Shown: positions 1 through 11,023 of the stretch, piece after piece
Position numbering within the stretch: the stretch's first letter is position 1
Layout: every line of letters starts with the position of its first letter
Assembly (NCBI GenBank): GCA_026075535.2
Contig: AP026542.1
Span: forward strand, 10,168,001-10,232,000
DNA length: 64,000 nt
Reading direction: 5' to 3'
From: Tricholoma matsutake
Taxonomy: Eukaryota > Basidiomycota > Agaricomycetes > Agaricales > Tricholomataceae
Notes under the pieces: generated by a model
What the model was told of the DNA's origin: nothing
The model's input: the letters and a program-made list of their open reading frames with translations, nothing else
Database searches by the model: none
Program-made: the position numbers and the translations under genes

Positions 1-362
1 TGGGTTATCACAGCTAGGGGCTTCCTAAGCTGTCAAGTGTTCTGGTTGAGTTTAAGACCATTGGTTGAATTAGGTCAAGCTGAGGAATACATAGAATGTA
101 GCTACAGCTTATATACAGTTCTAAACTGCCTATCATCCAATCAGAAGGCCAGATGTTTATCAAGTAAATAATAAGGAGAACAATAGAGAAGTAAGTCTCA
201 TGCTTAGTGTGAGGTGTCTGATGTCACAGATCCAATGCCAAGGATCTAATGTCAAGGAGTGCTGCGGCACAGCATGTCAATCAGTGGGAGTCAGATCGGA
301 GTGAGTCCAGTCAAGTCAAAGGAGAAATGAAATGCCTGGTCTTGCCAGTTACGATATGGAAA
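1..362. other. Unassigned flank, possible LTR edge
   Basis: I find no coding frame here. The segment lies directly downstream, in minus-strand sense, of the Copia gag remnant, and a run ending in CATAACA at about 362-370 looks like an LTR-type terminus. With no second copy in the window this cannot be confirmed. The sequence is CpG-poor like its surroundings. Confidence 0.2.
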
Positions 363-1710
363 TCATAACACATTTAATAGCAGTAATATTTCACATGAAA
401 AGTTCACTGTATTCATTGGAATTTTAATCTTAGTGCTTGTAGCAAGGAAAATGACTGACCTATCATCATATCCACCTGTGTCAAGTGGTTCATCAACAAG
501 CATCTCATCGATGGCCTTCCACACTTCTTTGTCAGAAACCAGAGGCTCTGATCCAAGGGAGATGGTATTGTCTTCAACCTCCACAATCCTAGGCTCTTCA
601 GGTTCTTCAGGTTCAATCCTCCTTCTCTTACCTTCTCATACCATCAGGTGCTCTTCCAATGGTTACAGATTTTTTGCACTGCATGGAAGTTGCATTTGCT
701 TAAGGGTGTCTCGAGCTTGCTGATATTCAGCATAAACCAAACAAGAGGTAGAGGCAGTGCCCATATATGCCTGTGCAGGCAGTTGGTGGTGAGGTCCCTT
801 GTGGGAGTGTGGTCGCGCTGTTCGATGCACTGAGTGAGCAGCATCAGCAGTATGATGGTGCCATTGCCATTTCTGGTGGTATAGGCACTGGAGGCAAGGT
901 GGGTATGCTTATCTTTTGGCTTATCCTCCTTAGACTTTTTGTTCCCATGTCATCCATGCTTTCAGGATGAATCTCCGTTGTCATTTTGCCTTTCTTTGGG
1001 CTGCCATTTATGGTTGTTTCCCTTGCACTTGACAGCAGAAAGTTTATTGGCCTGAGGTGGGCCAGTGGGCTTTCCAACTGCTGTGCACCTAGAGGCTTCA
1101 GCAACAATGGAGTCTTGACATATTTCAACATTAAGGCACTGGTCACAGTCATGTTAAGGAGGAAAGTGAATTGTACTCATGCAGCATCACAGCAAGTAGA
1201 ATTATTGCTTGGACTAGTTTGGGAATGGCAACATTGGCAGCCATGAGGCACTCAAATTTGTCTGCCATTTTAGTGATCTCTGGCACAGGGTTCACAGCCA
1301 GGATTCTGATCGCTATCATGGACCTAAAGTCCACAAAGACTTGGGAGGGGCCATCGACACCATAATCAGTGCAAATGAGATCCCACACCTCCTCAGTAGT
1401 GTCCTTGGTGTTGGCATGGTGCTGAATGGAGGGGGCCAATGCTTCCAATGGCCTGGTCATTTTTGTTGCTCCAGGTCTGGAGCTTGGCAAGAGCATCTGC
1501 TACCACCGTAACATTAGTCACCATTAGGGTAGGCACCTGGGGCAGTTTGGATTCTGCTCTGCTTGTTATCTGCCAGAGGCCCTGTGACCTGAGCCACACC
1601 TTCATTGAGTTGGCCCATTGAATATAATTCAATCCATCAAACATCTGAACAAGTTTCTTGAGGGTTGAAGACATGATTGTTGGTAAAGTGGCTGTAAAAG
1701 TGCTCAATCA
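363..1710 (-). pseudogene. Decayed Copia-type gag polyprotein
   Basis: Read on the minus strand from about 1707, the first part resembles the N-terminus of a Ty1/Copia gag: an LTR-capture region with the phrase LVQMFDGLNYIQWANSMKVW, then a capsid-like helical stretch with WDLICTDYGVDGPSQVFVDF. Later parts are in other frames: a basic GKPTGPPQANKL-like segment near 1030-1090 and an acidic VSDKEVWKAIDEMLVDEPLD end near 420-540. At least three frame changes separate the parts, so the gene is dead. No Copia protease, integrase or RT is adjacent, so this is a gag-only remnant or a truncated element. The assignment rests on recalled Copia gag patterns and is firmest for 1149-1707. Confidence 0.55.
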
Positions 1711-2165
1711 GTTTCTGCCTCATTAAAACACATTCCTTAACAATGTTGGGTAAAAGCACTCCTTCAGAGTGTGAAAAACCCTAGTCATGCTAGGTTTTAA
1801 TGCAGCTCACAAAGAGTGCAAGGTTATAGTTTGGAGACTATGAAGTCAACATCATTTGCAGCCAGTTAAGGCATGTTCATGATGTGCCCAGCAGGGCCCA
1901 TAACCTGTTGGAGCAGACTATATATGCTGCACAGCAGAAGAGACAACATGCTCCTTATAACCTACCTGAGGTTTGTATAGACTTACAGCTAGGGTTAGCA
2001 GAGGTAAGAACACTGTATTCCTACTACAGTACAGGTTCTCCTTATATACATAATAATAAGGATGTCACATGACTCAGAAATGTGTTTACCACATGTATGC
2101 ACAGTAAGCGCAGTAACATGTGTATGCTGCATGTATTGCCTCATGTATGCAGCATGTATCTCAGG
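1711..2165. other. Unassigned, probable Copia leader/LTR debris
   Basis: No protein-like frame longer than about 60 residues makes sense here. It lies upstream of the Copia gag start, where a 5' LTR and leader would be expected. It carries local ATGTATGC/CATGTATGCA repeats at about 2090-2160. There is no second copy in the window to define LTR limits. Confidence 0.2.
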
Positions 2166-2681
2166 GTTAATAAGTACCAAGGACCTTAATATTCCATGAG
2201 CTTCTCAGAAGCTCACAGAGAAACAAGTTGGCCTATATGCAATCTCTAAAGTAGTTTTGCCTAATGCAGTAGGCCTAAAATTACCTTGATCATTCAAGAT
2301 TGATCCCAAGATTAACATTTCCTGCCTACACCCCTACTGCCTGCCCACTGTTCCTGGCCAACAAACCACTCCACAAGCTCCAATAACCATAGAAGGTGCT
2401 CCAGAGTATGTAGTCAAAGAAATTCTCCTGTCTTCAACAAAACCAATTGGAATTCTTAATAAAGTGGAAGAACTACATTGACAAAAATAATTTGTGGGAA
2501 CCCAAAGAGAATTGTAAGTGAGCATGTAATGTGATTGCCCAATTCTTTAAACATAATCCAAATGCACTGCATCACATTGTGAGAATGGTGTATGAGGGGA
2601 TGAAATTCTGGCCTTACCAAAATTTCACAGAGAGAACAGATACAATATCTTCTTGCCTGGAAGTTGAGGCATAATGGGTAA
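2166..2681 (+). pseudogene. 3' end of a family-C gypsy pol (chromodomain tail)
   Basis: This stretch matches 16310-16822 of the full-length element C over its whole length at nucleotide level. It covers the integrase C-terminal tail, the chromodomain (VVKEIL... KVEELH) and the 3' untranslated part before the LTR. Differences are mostly transitions, plus one small indel around the chromodomain start. It is 5'-truncated at about 2166, leaving no integrase core or RT. It continues directly into a copy of the same LTR, so it is the remaining 3' end of a second family-C insertion. Confidence 0.8.
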
Positions 2682-2911
2682 TGTTAGGAAACAGCCCCAT
2701 TACCTGATAAAATTTCATTTTTATTTTATTATGTCAAATTATACTATATTATGCTACATTATGCTAGCATGAGAATTTTATCTCACACATGTCAATATGT
2801 ATGTGCATGTATGCATGTGTTGGTAGCAACAACATACAATATATGTAACCCAGTATATAAACTTGAATATATACCTACCCTAGTTGTGTTTTCTTAGGTA
2901 TTCCACCTACA
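2682..2911 (+). repeat. Family-C LTR fragment cut by element D
   Basis: It starts TGTTAGGAAAC like the LTRs at 11024 and 16823 and keeps the TATATAA and CCTAGTTGTGTT promoter region. It stops after TTCCACCTAC, about 230 bp into a 421-bp LTR. The next base begins TGTAAGCTC, the edge of the LTR assigned to element D. So D appears to have inserted into this LTR and the rest of the copy is lost. Confidence 0.8.
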
Positions 2912-3137
2912 TGTAAGCTCACCTCAATAGTGTTGAGCTTCACTAGATCAGATGAGACAGAATAGGACCAGTATATATAATAAAGCAAGAGCCAAGCAGA
3001 GAGTACAGCAGTAAGCAAAGGTGATCGTAAGTCAAAAAAAAGGAAGAAAGAAAGATGATGTCAGGTTCATAGTATATATGGGTGGATGTGACAGCAGTGC
3101 AAATAACTGTAACTGATTAGTAAGCTCCAGGATTACA
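2912..3137 (-). repeat. Probable 3' LTR of element D
   Basis: The 226-bp segment runs TGTAAGCTCAC...GGATTACA, with TG/CA ends on either strand. On the minus strand it is preceded by the polypurine run CAGAGGGGGGGAGGG (about 3138-3152), the expected PPT next to a 3' LTR. It interrupts the family-C LTR at 2911. The matching 5' LTR is not in the window, so the limits rest on the ends and the PPT only. Confidence 0.55.
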
Positions 3138-3229
3138 CCCTCCCCCCCTCTGAAGAATTCCATAACATCAGCCATTCAACTGGATAAAGAAAATTGAGTG
3201 GGTAAGGTAAAAAAAAAAACTGCTCGTCG

Positions 3230-3905
3230 GGTGCATCAAAAACCCCTGGGGGAAAAGCTACCAGTGGCAGGGACATGATGAATGTGAACTGTACATGATG
3301 CCATTACCATGTTCCTGCCAGCCAGTCCTCCAATGCCGCATTGTCTGTGAGTTCTGAGCTGGGGAGCTATTGGTCTTCTTCTGGGCCATACCCTAGCCAT
3401 CTCACAAGATATTGCATGCTGTGTCCATGTTTGTGTGCATCGATAATCTTCTCCATGAAGTATTCTTGCATGCCTTCTTCCCTGATGATTGATCCAAGTC
3501 ATGTGAGTTCTCATGAGAGGAAGAGAGATCAGCCGTTTTCATTGTAAGGCTTGACTTCTGTGGTGCGGAATGTAGGGTATATGTTCAAGGTAGCAGGGAG
3601 GTTGAGTTGATGCTCCTGGGTTGACATCAGCAATGCGGTAGGGACCATTGAACCTAGGCATGAACTTAGCAACATATTTCTCACCTTTAGCAGCATATTG
3701 ACATCTTTGATTTTCTGTTGAGAGCATCACACAATCCCCAATCTCCAGTTCGAGGTCAGGATTGCATGCAAGATTGGCATGAGCAGCTTGTGATACCTTT
3801 GCTTTAAGCAGGTTGTCTTGGGCTTCAAAAACATCCTGTTGCAGTCTGTCTATCACCTCTCGTGCATGCACTTCCTCAGGAGTTGTGGGGATGATTGGCA
3901 TGAAG
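3230..3905 (-). pseudogene. Element D integrase C-terminus and chromodomain
   Basis: From 3901 downward the frame reads a typical integrase linker (EEVHAREVIDRLQQDVFEAQ...) and the GPY/F-like module (FMPRFNGPYRIADVNPGAST). In another frame follows a chromodomain-like stretch at about 3490-3280 (MEKIIDAHKHGHSMQYLVRW, then LGYGPEED). Chromodomains in this position bind histone marks and steer integration. The frame change around 3540 and stops inside the chromodomain make it non-functional. It joins in frame with 4812-5477 once the 893-bp insertion is removed. Confidence 0.75.
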
Positions 3906-3918
3906 AGGGGTAGAATAA

Positions 3919-4811
3919 CATCAGGAAACCATGGATATGCTGGTATTTCCAGTCAATAGTGACAAATAGCTATCAAAATGTTATATAATGAGACCTGATT
4001 AAATACTTTTACCTTTACACTACAATTAATTTATTACCAGAGCTAACATTTCAATGTTAAAGCAATATTTGAGTTCTGGGGCATCTTATACAAGTCTGAG
4101 GGAGTATTGCAAAGCATGGTAAGTATTTCACAATTATGTTGTATAGCTGGAAAGCTATGAGAGTATCCATCACTCTTGTAGCTAATTGTAGCCCATTGCC
4201 AGAATGGGATCCTCTTGTCAAATATACTCAAACAACTTAAAACACCAATAATGCACAGATAAACATTTTCAGATGAACTCAATTCAACTTTTTAATATGG
4301 TTATTTGTTTCCATTATTGCTAAGAGTATGAAATCTAGGAGGTTTGAACAAATTGAGACTGCACAGCCACAACCCAGTGGGCTCAGCAAATACAAAAACC
4401 TGATCATGACCTCAGCCACAAACAAATAAAGGTGTGTGAGTAAGCATGTAAGAACAAGTAAGACAAATACATAAACAAAAATTAAGTTAATTAACATTAC
4501 TGAGTCAATCACTAATTAATAAAGTGCCTCTAATAAAAGAGTAAAGTATGGAAAAATGAAATGAAATGAAAATAGTATTATTTTCTATCTTCTTCACCCT
4601 GGATTACAAGGTGTGATCTATAAATGGAAAGATGCTAGATATTGATCAAATCCATCAGTCTGGCAGATCTGGTAGAATTGGCCAACTTTACTGTGCTATA
4701 TCTTTCATTAGCAGAGGATGTATAAGAATTTGACATGTCATACTAAAGATTTAGCTTATCAGGCCTTGTATAATATAATAATATTGTCATTTCCTCCTTG
4801 GTTTCCTGATG
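3919..4811. mobile_element. 893-bp non-autonomous TIR element
   Basis: The ends are inverted repeats: CATCAGGAAACCA at 3919-3931 and TGGTTTCCTGATG at 4799-4811. Removing the element rejoins the integrase frame of D (SPHL followed by ILPLFMP), so it is a true insertion. Only AA is duplicated at the junction, so the superfamily is unclear. No transposase-like frame lies inside, and the body is AT-rich. Two short hydrophobic minus-strand frames (4043-4512) have no recognisable features and are not called as genes. Confidence 0.7.
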
Positions 4812-5477
4812 AAGGTGTGGACTTCACCCGAGTTGCAGTTGGAAGGGCAAGAATCCAGTTGATTTGTTTACTGTGTTCATGAGGTCAAACCTGATGCATG
4901 GCAGTGCTCAAGCCCAGCCCTTCTGGTTCCATGTTACATGATACCAGAGTGCCTAATTAACTGTTTTGTTGGTTCATTCACTTGCACCATCCATCTGAGG
5001 GTGGTAGGCTGAAGACAGTTTCAGTTTAATGCCAGTCAGCTTGTGTAACACAGTCCAGAACTTGGACATGAACAATTTGTCACAGTCAGATATAATTTCA
5101 AGCGGTAGCCCATTTTTGCAGTACCAGCGGTCAAAAAATATTCCTGCAAGGTCTGTTGCAGTGATGTCCATTCTGGTGGCCATAATTTGGATATCAGCAT
5201 TCAGTTGGTTGGTCATTGTAAGTATGCAGTTGTAACCATTGTCCTCTGGCAATGGTCCTATGAAGTCTATTGCAACAGAGTCTCCATGTTGATTGGAGAT
5301 GGGGAGTGGGTGTAGGGGTCCAGCCAGTTTGGTGGTTTTTGACTTGTTACACTGGCAGTCACTGCAGCTGGGGATGTACGCAGATTCCAAATCTCTCTGC
5401 ATGTTTGGCCAGTAGTAGGAGTTGCATACTGCACCATAGGATTTCTCAAATCCAAAGTGACCCAGTGAGACATGCAC
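4812..5477 (-). pseudogene. Element D integrase (zinc finger and core)
   Basis: Reading down from 5477, the frame gives the integrase zinc-binding region (HVSLGHFGFEKSYGAV... CSDCQCNKSK). The catalytic core follows with AIDFIGPLP (first Asp), IISDCDKLFMSKFW (second Asp) and AYHPQMDGASE (Glu), so all three DDE residues are visible. The second motif reads SDCDK where SDRD is usual. After DGASE an in-frame stop appears and the frame continues with stops (TNKTVN, ALWYHVTWNQKGW) to the insertion at 4811. Integrases join element cDNA to host DNA. This copy is broken. Confidence 0.8.
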
Positions 5478-6404
5478 TAGTCAGAACATTGATTCATGGA
5501 TGTTGCCAGTAGAGGGGATCACAAGACACTCCCCAATGAACAAGAGATCTCCTTGCTTCTGTATGGACAGCATTCCAAGCATGGTGCCTTGTAGTTTTTG
5601 ACACCAAGTGTCCATTTTGTAACCTTCTGTGATTGCAGCATGAAGTTTTGGATTCTGGGATATTGACTGCACAATGGTTATGGCTTGTGATGAGGCAATG
5701 TCAGTTTCAGTGAGAGCGTGTGTGGTGAACAGTGGGAAAGTGTGGGTTGCTGACAGAACAGCATTGACAGTTGTTAGGTTGTCATCATCATCAGGGCAGA
5801 ACTCGTAGGGTAATCTAGCCTGTCGTACGGCAGCATCACTAGAAGGGGATAGTGTAATTGGTAGACAAGAAAGTGCATCTGCTACCATATTGTCTTTGCC
5901 CTTGATGTAAACAATCTTAGCATCAAATTGGGACATGAACTCCATCCATCGAGCTTTGCAACATGATAAGTCTGGTTGGTTGTTGAAGTTCTCCAGTGTT
6001 TTGTGATCTGTGAAGATTGTGAATGAGGAACCAACCAGGTCAACTCGCCACTTTTTTAGTGCCCTAATGATTGCTAGCATTTCCTTTTCATGTACTGGAT
6101 AGTTTAGTTCAGCACTCTTGAATGTCATTGAGTCAAATGTGCTGTCTCCCATGTTTTGTTAAATGAGAGGATGGCCCCTGAGCAGAAGTCACTTGCATCT
6201 GTGGTCACAAATATTTTTCTGGTAGGATCAGAGTGGTCTATCATCATCAGGCAGTCATGGCTCACTACAATTGCTTTTATCGCCTCAAATGCAAATTGGT
6301 GCTCTGAAGTCCACAGCAGGAATGTTCAGTTGGTTTTGGTGGTTGTCAGTGGTGTCAGCACAGCAGTGTGTGTTGCAAGGTTCAGGAGGAAGGCAGCAAG
6401 ATAA
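5478..6404 (-). pseudogene. Element D RNase H region
   Basis: The frame from 6152 shows the RNase H fold used in Ty3/gypsy pol: FKSAELNYPVHEKEMLAIIR (second acidic residue), FTIFTDHKTLENF (third) and GKDNMVADALSCL (fourth, in VADAL). The first acidic motif (DASDFCSGAIL-like) lies upstream at about 6180-6230, in a frame broken from the rest. A 200-residue linker follows, then the integrase zinc finger after a stop. RNase H removes the RNA template during reverse transcription. The frame break next to 6152 separates it from the RT. Confidence 0.75.
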
Positions 6405-7331
6405 TGGATGAGTCCCAAGAATTGGCAAACGTCCATTGCAGAGCATGGCCATGCCAGAATATGGTCAACTTTCTTTGAGTCAGCTTCAATCCCATTTACA
6501 GAGATGTGATGCCTGAGGAAATCTATCGATGAACAGTACAGTCAAGTTTTTTTTTGGGTTACAGTATAGACATGCAGCATGGAGAGCGGTCAGTATTATG
6601 CATACATTCTGATGGTGTTCTTCAATTGTATCTGACCAAATGACGATGTCATCCAGGTATACATGGCAAATTTGGCCAATGTATTCATGGAGGGTGACTG
6701 CCACCCTTTGTTGGTGAATGGCAGGTGCATTTCTCAGTCCCATGGGCATGACAAGCCATTCATATAGCCCAAAAGGTGTCAATACCACCATCAGTGGTAC
6801 ATCATCAGGATGCATTCTAGTTTGAAAAAAACTGTCAGTCATATTGATTGTTGCCCAGATTTTCCCTTTGGTGCAATCATTGAGGATGTCGTCCACCCAT
6901 GGTAGAGGGTGTGAATCAATGACTGTATTTGCATTCAGTTGTCGGTAGTCATTGACCCAGCATGGTAGCACAGATGTGTTGGCTTTGGGGATAATGAATG
7001 CAGGTGATGCCCAGGATGAAGCAGATGGTCTTATTTGCCCAGTGTCCAAATATTTCTGCAGTAATATGCCCCACACCTCACAGAATTTCCATGGACATTG
7101 GTACATTTGTGTTTTGATTGTTTGTTCTGCATTCTCGAGTTTGATACACGCTTGGACATCTGTAGGCAGCTGGTCTGTGTGTGGTATGGGCTCAAAGATT
7201 TCTTTGAACTCTGCTTTAAGCATATCTTTGTGGTGCATCAGTTCTACAACATGGCTCAGTGTTTCAATGTTTGTTGATTGCACTGTGTTTGTTGATTGCA
7301 CTGATGACATCGAAGGGTTTGATGTAGTCAA
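6405..7331 (-). pseudogene. Element D reverse transcriptase
   Basis: Palm and fingers motifs are in order: RPSASSWASPAFIIPKANTS, WVNDYRQLNANTVIDSHPLP, KGKIWATINMTDSFFQTRMH (first catalytic Asp expected in the LDM-type motif, here INMTDS), TPFGLYEWLVMPMGLRNAPA and HVYLDDIVIWSDTIEEHH with the YLDD catalytic pair intact. The frame is lost after about 6486 in the connection region. It is part of the minus-strand pol of D, continuous with the protease upstream and RNase H downstream. The family call is secure. Activity is unlikely because of the breaks around it. Confidence 0.85.
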
Positions 7332-7746
7332 ACGACATCAGGCATCTGTGAGCTCTCAGTACATATTTGAGTTTGGCAAGTACCAGTTTATGGTCTGCAC
7401 AAACCTGCTTCAGTTGTTCTTTTAGTTTCAGTTTCTTATGTTTTGGGAGTGGCAAGGGTATTGGGTTCAACAGATCATAATTCTTTCATTTATCTATACA
7501 TGTACATGCAGCATGATTGGTTACAATGGAATTATGTGATAAAAAGGGCAGTCCAAGTATGATTGAAGTACAGAGGTGCAGGGCTATGAGGGCATGTACA
7601 GTTCGAGATGTCCATTGGTCATCTAGTGAAGTAATGGAAAGTTTAACCCATTCAGTAAGGGTGGTGCAAGACAATGCATTGGATGATCCAACAGCAACAT
7701 CAACAGTTTTGGGTTTGGGTAACAGGTGGCATAAGCCAAGTTTCAT
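7332..7746 (-). pseudogene. Element D aspartic protease region
   Basis: Between the gag knuckle (ending 7749) and the RT, the frame from 7746 reads a retropepsin-like C-terminal half (VKLSITSLDDQWTSRTVHAL then ALHLCTSIILGLPFLSHNSI), where ILGLPFL is the conserved Ile-Leu-Gly motif. A second frame (7470-7264) carries a KHKKLKLKEQLKQVCADHKL linker. No DSG active-site triad is visible in one frame, so the protease is either decayed or its active site lies in a stretch I could not read. Retropepsins process Gag-Pol. Confidence 0.55.
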
Positions 7747-7748
7747 GA

Positions 7749-8489
7749 CTAGGTCTCATCGTTCTCATCATCCTCGGTGTTGGAACCTTCTGCAAGTGCA
7801 GACAATGCTGAAGGGAAGGTAGCTGCAGTTTCATCTGCCCATGACCTCACAGCCATGATAGGTTGACTCTGGGATTTGTTCTTGGGTGCTGTGCTACCAG
7901 AGCTTGGTCCAGTGATAGCAGTGGCAAGGATGTTGATGGCAGCCTTCGATGTACCTGGCGCGGGTGGTGGTGAAGAATGGAGGGGGTGGTTAATGAGACT
8001 GGTGTACATGGCAGCATCTGGAAAACTATTCAGGCAGTTCTTTGAGATGTGGTATATGTTGAGACGATGGCACTTGCAGCAGCCATTGTTATTGTCAAGT
8101 TGGTCATGTTCGGCATTGGTGAGGGCTGGTAAATGTTGGATGGTTCCTGTAATTGCTGCAGTAGTAGCAGTGGCAGCATTTGCAGTATAGGCAGCAGTGT
8201 TGGCTGGACCATTGGTGCCATGATGACACTTGTTGGTGTCTTCACATCGGTTGAAAACTTCTTTGGTGACCTCATGAGCACATTTCAAGTCTGTGCAACA
8301 GTTTTCATCATGTCGTTTGACTTTGAGAGCCCATGGCCTCAAGACCAGTATCTTGTCTACCTTGTTTGCTTTGCAATGGTGCATCAATTCAAGGTTGAGG
8401 CCAGCTTCTAGCTTTTTGTGGAGGGAAGTATCAGAGAAGTGAGAAGGGGTGTTTGCAAGAAGGGAGTTGAGAGACTGCATGCCTGTCAT
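7749..8489 (-). pseudogene. Element D gag C-terminus with zinc knuckle
   Basis: The 246-residue frame contains a helical capsid-like start, an Ala/Thr-rich stretch (TAAYTANAATATTAAITGTI) and the knuckle CCKCHRLNIYHISKNC. This has the C-x2-C-x4-H-x4-C pattern of retroelement nucleocapsids and lies at about residues 139-152 of the frame. A Ser/Pro-rich tail and an acidic end (TEDDENDET) follow. The capsid N-terminus expected upstream is absent, so this is a truncated gag. It joins the protease frame with a two-base gap, the usual gag-pol layout. Confidence 0.7.
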
Positions 8490-8500
8490 GCCTTAATCAT

Positions 8501-9157
8501 TGCAGTGCATGGCCTGCTAATGCAAACATCTATGCAAACACCAGTGTATTGGCCTGTGCTCAAAAACTTTGTCATCATGTTTGAAATTGGAATAACTGAC
8601 TTCCTTGGACACATAGAGATGCCTGCTGTCAAAGTGATATGGCTAATTTTTCCAGAGTGGCTACTCCAGTTACTGTCAGGACTGCAACAATCTTTCCCAT
8701 CATTGTAGGCAAGTGTTACATACTTGATGACTCTGACGATGAAGATGACTCTATGATGAATCTAGGCAGTACAATTCTGACAAAGATTATCATGCAGGCT
8801 CAGATGGTAGTAATGGCAGATATATACCCACAGATCATGTGCCACAACACAACACAATGCTTGCATCAGGAAAACTACAAGTTCTTTTTTGAGGTCTTTT
8901 GAGACTTTTGAAAGTCCAAAAAGGCCTGAAAGGACTGAAAGTCCTAAAGACCTAGATTACTTTTTATGCCCAGTCACTTTTCTTTTAAAGGCACCAGGAT
9001 CTTTTCAAAGTCTCAAAAGTCTCAAAAAAAGGTTTGAAAGATGGCTCGAAGAGATGCAAAGGGAAGTGAATAAGCCACTTAGAACACATTTTTGTAGATA
9101 GGTATATCAATAATTGATTATTATTCTATATAATGTACATGAAGATATTAAGGTAGC
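8501..9157. other. Unassigned segment with a small foldback
   Basis: A + strand frame (8639-8902) carries an acidic run (DDSDDEDDS) that I do not recognise. At about 8887-9032 two copies of a CTTTTGAGACTTT-type motif face each other (TTTTGAGACTTTTGAAAG on the left, CTTTTCAAAGTCTCAAAA on the right). This marks a ~140-bp foldback or MITE-like sequence. Nothing else is supportable. Confidence 0.35.
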
Positions 9158-9514
9158 TGTAAGAGCAACCTTAGCTTCTAGCAAAGGGAAATCCGAAGAG
9201 AAAACTCTACAGATCCCTTTGCCAGTGCCCAGTATATGTGAAAACTGCAAAAATCAAATAATAACTAAAAATAGAAAAGGCAGAGATAGGCTGATCAAGG
9301 TTGCCACATGACATAATACCAAGGATGTCGGAAGGGTACTCCAGCTCTAAATATAAAACTGTCAACATGCACAAATGTGATAGAAGGGAAATTAGTAATA
9401 AAATAAGGAAAAAACCATAGAAAATGAAGAATAGAAGGAAACGAGGCGAGAAAAAATATAGGACGAACGTAAAGAATAGGAGAAACATGTGGGGCACCCT
9501 CTAGTCCCCTTACA
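9158..9514 (-). repeat. LTR of element E (family A type, internally deleted)
   Basis: It aligns with the 426-bp LTRs of element A from end to end (TGTAAGAGCAACC...CCCCTTACA on the + strand) but is 357 bp. The missing part lies between the two CTAGCAAAGGGAAATCC repeats present in A, as expected for deletion between short direct repeats. On the minus strand it follows element E's pol directly, after an AGAGGGGGGG polypurine tract. Confidence 0.85.
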
Positions 9515-11023
9515 TCACCCCCCCTCTAAGATGCATTGCCCCAATGCTTTGAAATCGCATATGACCAAAGTCACTGACTTGAATGCAATGTGGTGCAGCA
9601 GTGTGCCATTGGTGGAACTCCTTGACTAACCAAGGGGCATTCACATCGGACTCCTCAACCCATGAGTTCTCCTCATACTCATAACCCTTCCAGTGTACCA
9701 AATACTGGAGCTTCCCTCGATGTAATTGGCTGTCCAAGATCAACTTGACTTCATACTGGGGTTCTCCCTCAACCACTGTAGGTGGTGGTGGTGGGCATGA
9801 ACAGCATCCTGGGAAAGAATCTGAGGGAGCTGGAAGGAGTTTCACAACATGGAAGACTGGGTGAAGTCTGGACATGGAGGCTGGGAGGCGCAAACAATAG
9901 GCATGTGTTCCGATGCACTTGACAATGGGGAAGGGAAGCGATGGGAGAGTTTCTTGGATGGACATGTCACTGGAATCAAGATAAACTCGATCACCAACCT
10001 TGTACTGTGGTGTTGGAGAGTGGCGTTGATTGTGGAAATATGCCATGTCATCCTTTGCCTTTGCCAAGGCTGCCTTGCTTCCTCCAAACTGTCCCTCATG
10101 CATTCTGTGAACTCATTCACTGTCTCAATATGCGAGGGGGCTTGGTGAGGTTTGAATCCCATGCATGGATGCTGTCCAGTGTCCAAGAAGAAGGGGGTTT
10201 GTTGAGTGGAAGCATGGACATGGTTGTTGTATCTGAACTCGGCCAAGGGAAGGAGGTTGTCCCAATTGTCCTGGCATTCATTGATGAAGACACAGATGTA
10301 CTGCTCCAATTCCTGGTTGACTCGTTCAGTCTGGCCATCGGTTTGTGGGTGGTAAGTGGTCAAAGTGAGGAGTTTGATCCCCAGGAGTCAGTATAGCTCA
10401 CGAGTAAACTCTGCCACAAACTGAGGGCCACGGTCAAAAAGAAAAGCGCCTGGGAGTCCATGTAATTTCCACACATTGTGGAAGTAGAGGCAGGCAGCAC
10501 CCAGGGCACTGACAGTGGTGTGAGTGGGAATGAAGTGAGTGCATTTTCCTGCAGAATCAACTGTGCACATCACTGCATCAAACCCGTTTGACTCTGGCAA
10601 CTCCACCACAAAGTCAACACTGACAACATCCCAACGACTCTCTGGGACAGGGAGAGGGTGTAGCTCACCAATGGGTTTACAATGAGGAATCTTGGTGCAT
10701 AAGCAAAGGTCACAAGTATGACAATACTGACCAATGAGCCGTGACATCTGCAGCCACCAATAATTCCATGAGGTGAGCTCCAAGGTCTTCCAGCATCCAG
10801 GATGACCAGCAACCTGCACATCATGGTATTGGGATATAATATGTCGATGAAGGTCTGGGTCATTGAGTATGTAGACACAATCCTGGAAATACAACAAGTC
10901 CTCCTTTTCAGCCCACTCTGCCACACGTAAGGAGAGGGTAGATCCCTTCCTCAGTTCCTTAACAGCTCAGGCCATGACATCATTGTATAAACCACTATGG
11001 TTCACGTGATGAATGTCACGTAG
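9515..11023 (-). pseudogene. Element E gypsy integrase and chromodomain, truncated
   Basis: This is a decayed copy of the 3' third of element A's pol. Minus-strand frames give the integrase zinc finger (HHxxC-type: QYHDVQVAGHPGCWKTLEL, then CHTCDLCLCTK at about 10720), the core (VDFVVELPESNGFDAV, DRGPQFVAEF, TTYHPQTDGQTERVNQ) and the chromodomain (YEVKLILDSQLHRGKLQYLV, HWKGYEYEEN). At least two frameshifts split it, near 9842-10103 and near 10363-10388. It is cut at 11023 by the 5' LTR of element C, and its RT and gag are not found beyond C's other end. E and A share the family but E is much more CpG-depleted. Confidence 0.85.

Larger units (their letters stand above)
2912..8500 (-). mobile_element. 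Ty3/gypsy element D, 5'-truncated (in element sense)
   Basis: On the minus strand the order is gag zinc-knuckle end (8489), protease (7746), RT (7331), RNase H (6152), integrase (5477), chromodomain (about 3490) and LTR (3137-2912). That is Ty3/gypsy order. D is a different lineage from A, B, C and E: its gag has a CCKC-type knuckle and its RT reads HVYLDDIVIW. The gag N-terminus and 5' LTR are missing beyond about 8500. The integrase is split by an 893-bp TIR element at 3919-4811. Several stops and frameshifts show the copy is inactive. Confidence 0.8.

Noticed and set aside
4043..4512. Two hydrophobic minus-strand frames as a membrane protein
   Set aside because: They lie in the AT-rich body of the 893-bp TIR element, are short and lack family motifs.
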